Source of the DNA: JADFOJ01 sp041580235
GTDB taxonomy: Bacteria > Planctomycetota > Phycisphaerae > Phycisphaerales > SM1A02
Assembly: GCA_041580235.1 (NCBI GenBank)
Contig: JBFGEG010000004.1
Span: forward strand, 1 to 64,000
Direction of reading: 5' to 3'
DNA length: 64,000 nucleotides
Positions within the stretch are counted from its first letter, which is position 1, and each line of letters starts with the position of its first letter. The translations under genes and the position numbers were made by a program. Shown here in pieces: positions 58,353-64,000 of the stretch. The notes beneath the pieces were generated by a model. That model did no database searches and was not told the DNA's origin. It saw only the letters and a list, made by a program, of their open reading frames with translations.

Positions 58353-59555
58353 ATGGGGCCGATGCGGTGGCGGCGGACCATTCAGGGAATCGGGATCCCG
58401 CTCCTGGCGGGGTGCGCGGCGGTCCCTGCGGAAGCCGGACCCGGTCATCTCCGCATCGTCACCTACAACGTCGCCAGGCTCAACAGCGAGGCGTGCACCC
58501 CGGGCGCGCTGGAGTCCGTTTTTACAGCCCTGAACGAGGATGAGTCTCCGCCCGTTGCGGACGCGCCTCATGTCTATGTCTTCCAGGAGGTACGGTCCGC
58601 CGACGTCGTCCCCCTCGGGGAGATGCTCAACGCGGTCGCGCCTTCCGGTGTGACCTATGTTCTTGGCACTTACACCAACAACAACGAGGACGTCGCCGCC
58701 GGCGCCCAGGCGCTGTTTTACCGCCCGGACACGCTGGCCGAGGTTACGAGCGAGCATGCGGACTTCGTGACCGGGGGCGGCCGCCAGGCCGACCGCTGGA
58801 AGCTGCAGCTGACCTGCCATAGCGGGGTCAGTGTCTACATCTACGGCAACCACCTCATGCACGCATCGGGTGCCGCCAGCGAACAGCTGCGTCTGGAGGG
58901 AGCCATGGTGATCCGCGAGGATGCGGACACGCTGCCGGAGGGCACCGCCGTCATCTATGCCGGTGACATGAACCTCTATCACAGCGAGGAGCCCGCGTAC
59001 GCGCACTTCCTCTCGCCCGGTCCCGGCCAGGCCTTCGATCCGCTCGGCACCGAGCCCTGGAACTGCACCGAGGATCCCTCGGCCGCGGTCAAGCACACCC
59101 AGTCGCCCCGCTGCGTTCAAAGTTGCGCGCTCACCGGCGGCTGCATGAACGACCGGTTTGATTTTCAGCTCATGACGGATGAGCTGCTGGACGGCGTCGG
59201 GATCGACTATCTGCCGGGCAGCTACCGCGCCCTAGGCAACGATGGCCAGCACTGCGAGATCGCCATCAACGAGGGCGACAACTTTTACTACGGCGACGTC
59301 ACCCGCTCCAACGCGCTCGCCGACGCGCTCCACGACGCCTCGGACCATCTTCCGGTCGTGGTCGACTATGAATACACGACCATTAGCGGCGACATCGATG
59401 GCAACGGCACGGTGGGGCTCGCCGACCTTCTCGCGGTGGTCGGGAACTGGGGTAACTGTCCCCAGCCCTGCACCGCCGCCTGCGCCGGTGATGTGGACTG
59501 CGACTGCATCGTCGGCATCAGCGACTTCCTGCTCGTTCTGGGACTCTGGGGTTAG
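58353..59555 (+). CDS. Secreted endonuclease/exonuclease/phosphatase-fold protein with dockerin tail
   Basis: A 400-residue exported protein. A short signal peptide (IGIPLLAGCAAVPAEA) may carry a lipobox (LAGC). The EEP fold is shown by RIVTYNVARLN, FQEVRSAD, YIYGNHLMHASG, IYAGDMNLYHSEEP and ASDHLPVVVDYEY, which supply the metal-binding Asn, Glu, Asp-Asn and His. The C-terminus has two dockerin-like repeats (GDIDGNGTVGLADLLAVVG and GDVDCDCIVGISDFLLVLG). It probably cuts DNA or a phosphoester outside the cell. The start could also be ATG 58362 or TTG 58344. Confidence 0.85.
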   Translation: MGPMRWRRTIQGIGIPLLAGCAAVPAEAGPGHLRIVTYNVARLNSEACTPGALESVFTALNEDESPPVADAPHVYVFQEVRSADVVPLGEMLNAVAPSGVTYVLGTYTNNNEDVAAGAQALFYRPDTLAEVTSEHADFVTGGGRQADRWKLQLTCHSGVSVYIYGNHLMHASGAASEQLRLEGAMVIREDADTLPEGTAVIYAGDMNLYHSEEPAYAHFLSPGPGQAFDPLGTEPWNCTEDPSAAVKHTQSPRCVQSCALTGGCMNDRFDFQLMTDELLDGVGIDYLPGSYRALGNDGQHCEIAINEGDNFYYGDVTRSNALADALHDASDHLPVVVDYEYTTISGDIDGNGTVGLADLLAVVGNWGNCPQPCTAACAGDVDCDCIVGISDFLLVLGLWG

Positions 59556-59624
59556 GTCGGAGCTGACGGCTTGCGCCGAGAACCGACACGCGGCGTGAGC
59601 GACAGGATCCGGACCCGCTCACCC

Positions 59625-59630
59625 TATACT
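59625..59630 (+). promoter_or_regulatory. -10 box TATACT of polysaccharide operon
   Basis: TATACT lies 42 nt before the flippase ATG. No clear -35 box. AGGTGA serves as the ribosome binding site. Confidence 0.45.
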
Positions 59631-59672
59631 CTAACGCTTCGGAGAAAGAGGACTCCCCGGAATAGGTGAGCG

Positions 59673-61151
59673 ATGGATTCCACGCCCTTGTCCGCCGCCC
59701 GTCACCTGATCCATGGGAGCGCACGCGTCCTTCTCGCCGAGGCCCTGGTTCTGCCGACCGGTCTCCTGACCGCGGTGTATCTCACGCGGCGGCTGGGGCC
59801 CGCCGACTACGGACTGTTCACGCTGGCGTCGGTCGTCGCGGTATGGCTGGAGTGGGGAATCGCGTCCTTCTTCTCGCGGGCGACGATCCAGCTCGTGGGC
59901 GAAGCGGACGACTGGAAACCGATCGGGACACTGGTGGTGCGCGGCCATCTCGTCGTGAGCGGCAGCGCGGCTGTTGCGCTGTGGCTGGCGGCCTCTACCG
60001 TGGCGGGGGCGCTGGGCGAGCCGGAGCTCACAGGCTACCTGCGGCTCTTCGCCGTCGGTCTTCCGCTGTTCAGCCTGGTCCAGGGGCATCGCCACATCCT
60101 GGTGGGGACCGGCGCCTTTCAAGCGCGGGCACTCACCAGCGCGAGTCGATGGATCGCGCGGCTGCTGCTGATCATTCTCCTCGTGGAGCTGGGTCTCTCC
60201 GTCAGCGGAGCCATCCTCGGCAGCATCGGTGCATCGTTGGTTGAGCTCGTCGTCGCGCGTTGCCATGTCCGACCGTCGCCCTTCGGACATGCAGGGCTTC
60301 CCTGGCGGCGGCTCATCGGCTACGCCGTGCCGCTGTCCCTGTTCGCGCTGAGCCTGCGGATCTTCGAGAAGCTGGACCTCATCATGTTCAAGATCCTCGG
60401 CGCCACGGCGCCCGAGGCGGGTGTCTACGGGGCTGCCCAGAGCCTGTCACTCATCCCCGTGCTGTTCGGTCTCACCTTCGCGTCACTGCTGCTCTCGACG
60501 CTCACACGAACACTGCGAGCGGGAAGCCTTCAGGAGGCTCGCGATCTCGGACGCGACTCGATGCGGCTGGTGCTCGTGCTCCTGCCCGGGGCGGCGCTGG
60601 TGGCGGGAGCTTCCGCCGAGATCGTCGACCTGCTGTTCGGGGCCCCCTTCGCCGGCGCGTCCGGCCCGCTGGCGCCGTTGATCTTGGCCGGCCTGGCCAT
60701 TGTGATGATCGGTGTGACCACCGCGATCCTGACGGCGGCGGGCAAGCCCGCCTGGACGTTCGGCCTGGTCGGACCGCTGGTCCCTCTGGCCCTGCTGGGG
60801 CACCTGCTGCTGATTCCGAGTCTTGGAATGATCGGAGCCGCGCTGGTGACCACCGCCCTCGCCCTGCTGGCGGCAATGGTCGCGGTGGCTGCCGTCCACC
60901 GGATCTGGCGGATCATGCCTCCGCCCGCCACGCTGGCACGCAGCGTCCTCGTGAGTGGTGTGACCTTCGGACTGGCCGTGGCGTGGCCCACGCCGGGGTT
61001 ATGGCTCCTTTTGAAGTTCGCGGTGATCGCACTCGTGATCGCCTGCGCCTTTGTGCTTCTGCGGGAATTCAGCGTTCGCGAGATCCTGGATGGCGCGCTG
61101 GGCGGCGTACGGGCCACGCAACGCGGTGACCGGACCGATCCCCGTGAATGA
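59673..61151 (+). CDS. Wzx-type polysaccharide flippase
   Basis: A 492-residue membrane protein with 12-14 hydrophobic segments, of the oligosaccharide flippase (MOP) superfamily. The start SAARHLIHGSARVLLAEALVLPTGLLTAVYLTRRLGPADYGLFTLA is typical of Wzx and related transporters. FEKLDLIMFKILGATAPEAGVYGAAQSL in the middle is another conserved part. It moves lipid-linked sugar units across the membrane. It heads an operon whose genes overlap each other (8, 4 and 4 nt), which continues past the window end. Confidence 0.9.
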   Translation: MDSTPLSAARHLIHGSARVLLAEALVLPTGLLTAVYLTRRLGPADYGLFTLASVVAVWLEWGIASFFSRATIQLVGEADDWKPIGTLVVRGHLVVSGSAAVALWLAASTVAGALGEPELTGYLRLFAVGLPLFSLVQGHRHILVGTGAFQARALTSASRWIARLLLIILLVELGLSVSGAILGSIGASLVELVVARCHVRPSPFGHAGLPWRRLIGYAVPLSLFALSLRIFEKLDLIMFKILGATAPEAGVYGAAQSLSLIPVLFGLTFASLLLSTLTRTLRAGSLQEARDLGRDSMRLVLVLLPGAALVAGASAEIVDLLFGAPFAGASGPLAPLILAGLAIVMIGVTTAILTAAGKPAWTFGLVGPLVPLALLGHLLLIPSLGMIGAALVTTALALLAAMVAVAAVHRIWRIMPPPATLARSVLVSGVTFGLAVAWPTPGLWLLLKFAVIALVIACAFVLLREFSVREILDGALGGVRATQRGDRTDPRE

Positions 61152-62403
61152 CGTCCTGCTGCGCGTGTTCCGGGCGCTCGAGGAGCAAGGCATCAGCTAC
61201 TGCCTGATGCGGGACTACGACCAGCTCGATCAGGTCGGCAACGGCCGCGACGTGGACCTGCTCGTTGAAGAGAGCCGGTTCGCCGAGACGTACCGCATCC
61301 TGGACGGGCTTGGGTTTCTCCGCCTCCCGTATCGAGGGCATGCGCCCCATCACTTCTTCGTGGCCTACGACGAGGACTCGGACCTCTGGCTGGAGCTCGA
61401 TGTCGTGACCGAGGTCGCGTGCGGCCGGCCGGTTTACGCACTGCGCACCGGGCTCGCTTCACACTGCCTTGGCGGACGGAGACGCCGGGGGCCGACCTAC
61501 GTCGCGTCGCCGGCCGACGAGCTGGTGATGCTTCTGCTGCACTGCGTCGTCGACAAACGCGAGGTGACCGCGGTCCGGCGCGAGCGTCTGGTCGCCCTGG
61601 TTGGCGAGGTTACTGACGAGCAGGAAATCTCCGAGCGGCTGGCAAGCTGCTCGACGTTGAGCTGGCCGCAACTTACCGCGTGCATCAGGGCCGGCGAGTG
61701 GGACCGGCTGCTTGCCGAGCGGCCTGCCATCGAGCGTCGCCTGGCCGCACGGGATCAGTTCGGCACGCTCGGGCGGAAGATCCGGGACCGTGTCCTTCGC
61801 CACCTGGACCGGGCGGCAGGCCTGCTGCGACCCCGTGCCCTGAGTGTGGCCCTGCTGGCACCCGACGGAGCCGGTAAGACGACGCTCGCGCAAGGACTTC
61901 GGCGGACGTACTACGGGCCCGTCCGGTCGATGTACATGGGTCCCTACCGGGCCGGGGGCGGGGGGCCTCCCGGCCGCCGGCGTTCACCTTTCGGCGTGCC
62001 GTGGCGGTTTGCCCGGCAGTGGTGCCGGTTCCTCGCGGCGCGATATCACCGGACACGGGGGCGCACGGTGATCTTCGACCGTTACGGCTACGACGCCCTG
62101 GCTCCGCCTTCGCCGCCCCGCACCCGCCTGGAGAAGACGCACGCGTGGCTGCTGAGCCGCGCCTGCCCTGCGCCCGATCTCGTCCTCGTGCTCGACGCTC
62201 CGGGCGAGGTGCTCCACGCCCGCAAGAGCGAAAGCAGCACATCCGTCCTGGAGCGACAGCGGCAGTGCTATCTCGATCTTCGCGATCGACTTCCCCGAGT
62301 GATCGTCGTCGACGCCACGCCGGACGCCGAACAGGTCCGGCGACACGTCGTATCCTTGATCTGGAGGCAGTACGTGGCGGCGTGCAGGAAGAGGCGGCGA
62401 TGA
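61144..62403 (+). CDS. Fusion of nucleotidyltransferase-like and thymidylate-kinase-like domains
   Basis: A 419-residue protein. Residues 1-220 look like an NTP-transferase-fold protein of the MNT/AbiEii kind (YCLMRDYDQLDQVGNGRDVDLLVEE with GRDVDLLV, then DLWLELDVVTEV). Residues 230-419 are kinase-like, with P-loop LLAPDGAGKTTLA near 238-250, VIFDRYGYDA and LVLVLDAPGEVLHARK with a Lys/Arg lid. dTMP-kinase-fold proteins in surface clusters often phosphorylate sugars or lipids. Function in this fusion is not known to me. The GTG start lies within the flippase gene. Confidence 0.8.
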   Translation: MNDVLLRVFRALEEQGISYCLMRDYDQLDQVGNGRDVDLLVEESRFAETYRILDGLGFLRLPYRGHAPHHFFVAYDEDSDLWLELDVVTEVACGRPVYALRTGLASHCLGGRRRRGPTYVASPADELVMLLLHCVVDKREVTAVRRERLVALVGEVTDEQEISERLASCSTLSWPQLTACIRAGEWDRLLAERPAIERRLAARDQFGTLGRKIRDRVLRHLDRAAGLLRPRALSVALLAPDGAGKTTLAQGLRRTYYGPVRSMYMGPYRAGGGGPPGRRRSPFGVPWRFARQWCRFLAARYHRTRGRTVIFDRYGYDALAPPSPPRTRLEKTHAWLLSRACPAPDLVLVLDAPGEVLHARKSESSTSVLERQRQCYLDLRDRLPRVIVVDATPDAEQVRRHVVSLIWRQYVAACRKRRR

Positions 62404-63023
62404 CCGGGCGAAACGGACGGAGACCCTTCGACGCCGCGCTGCGATCGTCACGGCGACTCGACTGGCGTTTTCTTCTGCCGAATCCCATGTTGGGGCGGGT
62501 GGGTTATCTCGGTCCGCGCGGGGGGAGGCTGCGGGAATCACTGCAGGAGTTCAGCGAGGAGTGCATGGATCTCGAATGCGACGGCCGGGAAGGCCCCCCC
62601 GCGCCGAGGAACCTCCTCGACGTGGTGGTCGTGACGGACCCGCGACTGAAAACGCTGCAGTCCGCGGTGGCGTCGCTGAAGACCGGCGGCTGGCTCTACG
62701 CAGAGGTGGATCGCGGCTGGGCACGCAGCGGGCCGCTGCGTCATCTGCCGCGCCCGTCGGTCCGGCCACGCGTCACCTCAATGCTCCGACGACTCGGCAT
62801 GGAGGACATCGCCGTCTCCTGGCACTGGCCTGACTTCGACGCCTCGAATGCGATCCTGGGGGTGCGCGACCGCGCGGCGGTCTTGTACGCCCTTCGCTTT
62901 CGACCGGACACCCCCGGCCTGCGCTGGGCGTCGATCGCCGCCCATGGCATTCTCCGCTCGCCGCTGCTTGGGCTGGTCGTTCCGTGCGTCAGCGTCGTGG
63001 CCCGCCGCGGAGGTGCCGCGTGA
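62400..63023 (+). CDS. Hypothetical methyltransferase-like protein
   Basis: A 207-residue protein. RRLDWRFLLPNPMLGRVGYLGP at 19-40 and LKTGGWLYAEVDRG near 100 resemble the middle of SAM methyltransferases found in surface-sugar clusters, but the glycine-rich motif I is missing, so catalysis is doubtful. MEDIAVSWHWPDFDASNAILG may be a lipid- or partner-binding strand. The ATG overlaps the previous stop (ATGA) and the end overlaps the next gene (GTGA). Confidence 0.6.
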   Translation: MTGRNGRRPFDAALRSSRRLDWRFLLPNPMLGRVGYLGPRGGRLRESLQEFSEECMDLECDGREGPPAPRNLLDVVVVTDPRLKTLQSAVASLKTGGWLYAEVDRGWARSGPLRHLPRPSVRPRVTSMLRRLGMEDIAVSWHWPDFDASNAILGVRDRAAVLYALRFRPDTPGLRWASIAAHGILRSPLLGLVVPCVSVVARRGGAA

Positions 63024-64000
63024 ACGCCGTCCTCACGTTCCTGGAGACGAACCGACAACGCTTGCACCTCGACGACCACGGCGTCCCCCAACCGGCCTCC
63101 TGGGTGATCCGGACGGGGCAGTCGCGGACATCGAGTCACGTGGTGGTACTGATCCTGGACCCGCGGCACGGCCACCCGCGTCTGGTGGCCAAGGTGGGGC
63201 GTCTTCCGGGCGTGACCGGCCGACTCGCCACGGAGGCGTCGAACCTGGAGGCGGTGCACGCACTGCGCCCGGGCGGATTCGACTCCATACCCCGACTCGT
63301 CTCCGTCGAGACGTTTCACGGTCATTGCCTCCTGCTGCTGACCGCGCTGGTCGGAGCGCCGCTCGAACCAGCGCTCCGCGGCGACCTCGCGGGCGTCTGC
63401 TCAACGGTCACGGAGTGGCTCATCGAGCTGCATCGCCACAGCCGGTCGAGTCACGAGGGGTGGTACGAGCGGCTGGTTGAGCAGCCGTCGGATCACTTCG
63501 CACAGATCTTTCCCCTGTCACCGGACGAGGCATCGCTCGTGGATCGCACACGCCAGCTCGCCGAGAGCGTGCGGCGGGATTCCCTCCCGCTCGTGTTCGA
63601 GCAAGGTGACATGAGCCGTCCCAACATCCTGCTCCTGGAGAAAGGCGGGGCGGGCGTCGTCGATTGGGAGCTGGCGCAACCAACGGGCCTGCCCGCATGC
63701 GACCTCTTCTTCTTTCTCGCCAACGCGTCCTTCGCCCGGGCCGGCTCCCACAGGACGGGCGATTACGTGACGGCATTCCGGGCGGCGTACTTCGGTCGAG
63801 GGGCGTGGGCGCGGCCCTATGTCAGGCGATACGCCGAAGCGATCGGCCTTGACGAAGCAATGCTCACACCGCTGTTCGTCCTGTGCTGGGCTCGGTATAC
63901 GGACAACCTGCTGCGGCGTCTTGACGAGCCGAGCGCCGCCCGTGAGAGGCCGAGACCGGAGACGGTGCACTGGCTGCGTGGATATCGCTTGTACACGCTG
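63020..64000 (+). CDS. APH-like phosphotransferase, cut by window end
   Basis: At least 327 residues, still open at the right edge. It starts at a GTG that overlaps the previous stop (GTGA). The kinase-like fold shows LVAKVGRLPG as the nucleotide-binding Lys region, FEQGDMSRPNILL as the catalytic loop (Asp and Asn; the usual His of HGD is Gln), and GVVDWEL as the metal site. Relatives phosphorylate sugars, choline or antibiotics. In this operon a sugar or lipid-linked substrate is more likely than a drug. Confidence 0.78.
   Translation, partial: MNAVLTFLETNRQRLHLDDHGVPQPASWVIRTGQSRTSSHVVVLILDPRHGHPRLVAKVGRLPGVTGRLATEASNLEAVHALRPGGFDSIPRLVSVETFHGHCLLLLTALVGAPLEPALRGDLAGVCSTVTEWLIELHRHSRSSHEGWYERLVEQPSDHFAQIFPLSPDEASLVDRTRQLAESVRRDSLPLVFEQGDMSRPNILLLEKGGAGVVDWELAQPTGLPACDLFFFLANASFARAGSHRTGDYVTAFRAAYFGRGAWARPYVRRYAEAIGLDEAMLTPLFVLCWARYTDNLLRRLDEPSAARERPRPETVHWLRGYRLYTL

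Noticed and set aside
1..64000. CRISPR arrays, rRNA genes, insertion sequences and prophage genes
   Set aside because: No regularly spaced repeats, rRNA segments or transposase genes were seen. The XerC-type recombinase looks like the housekeeping enzyme, and the tRNA has no duplicated 3' end that would mark an attachment site.

Overview
The window is high-GC DNA, densely coded on both strands, and most likely comes from a planctomycete, probably of the Phycisphaerae type. This is judged from gene content, not from a search. The signs are secreted proteins ending in dockerin-like GDxxGDGxVGxxDxLxVLGxWG tails, a sigma factor of the ECF type beside a Ser/Thr kinase with TPRs, an anti-sigma-like protein with a pseudopilin-like domain, DapL-type lysine synthesis, the hopanoid enzyme HpnH, and scattered ribosomal-protein genes in unusual neighbourhoods (rpmI-rplT without infC next to them, rpsP-trmD-rplS without rimM between them).

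Layout. 1-4 kb: two hairpin repeat units, a xerC-type recombinase, two lipoproteins (one a TolB-like propeller) and tRNA-Lys(TTT). 4-9.5 kb: an SNF2 helicase, SWIM zinc-finger protein and DNA methyltransferase run, then a small HExxH protein. 9.5-17 kb: sulfotransferase, APC permease, aminotransferase, FMN reductase, prfB with its programmed frameshift, and unknown membrane proteins. 17-20 kb: a secreted six-heme protein with dockerin repeats. 20-25 kb: rpmI-rplT-dapL-threonine dehydratase and an ECF sigma/anti-sigma-like pair. 25-31 kb: hpnH, DegP-like protease, M50 protease, rpsP-trmD-rplS, STAS protein. 31-38 kb: serA, rpsO-pnp with a strong leader hairpin and terminator, histidine kinase, ParB-like protein. 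38-45 kb: dioxygenase and GSCFA protein, then an ECF sigma/kinase operon in which one in-frame TAG cuts the kinase-TPR reading frame. 45-50 kb: four overlapping or adjacent signalling genes (histidine kinase, REC-PAS, HDOD, HD-GYP). 50-56 kb: a minus-strand operon of FkbH, acyl carrier protein, methyltransferase, MBOAT acyltransferase and membrane-anchored SGNH-like protein. 56-64 kb: sulfatase-fold lipoprotein, secreted endonuclease/phosphatase-fold protein, and the start of a surface-polysaccharide operon that runs off the right edge.

The most interesting part is 50.0-56.1 kb. It has the logic of the Dlt system (carrier protein, MBOAT exporter, SGNH-like partner), but the loading enzyme is FkbH, whose family puts a three-carbon glyceryl unit on a carrier protein, and a methyltransferase is included. 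I infer a system that esterifies an envelope polymer with glyceryl or O-methylglyceryl groups. A second, genome-wide signal is that at least eight genes have a -10-like hexamer only 6-8 nt before the start codon and mostly no Shine-Dalgarno sequence, which suggests frequent leaderless transcripts.
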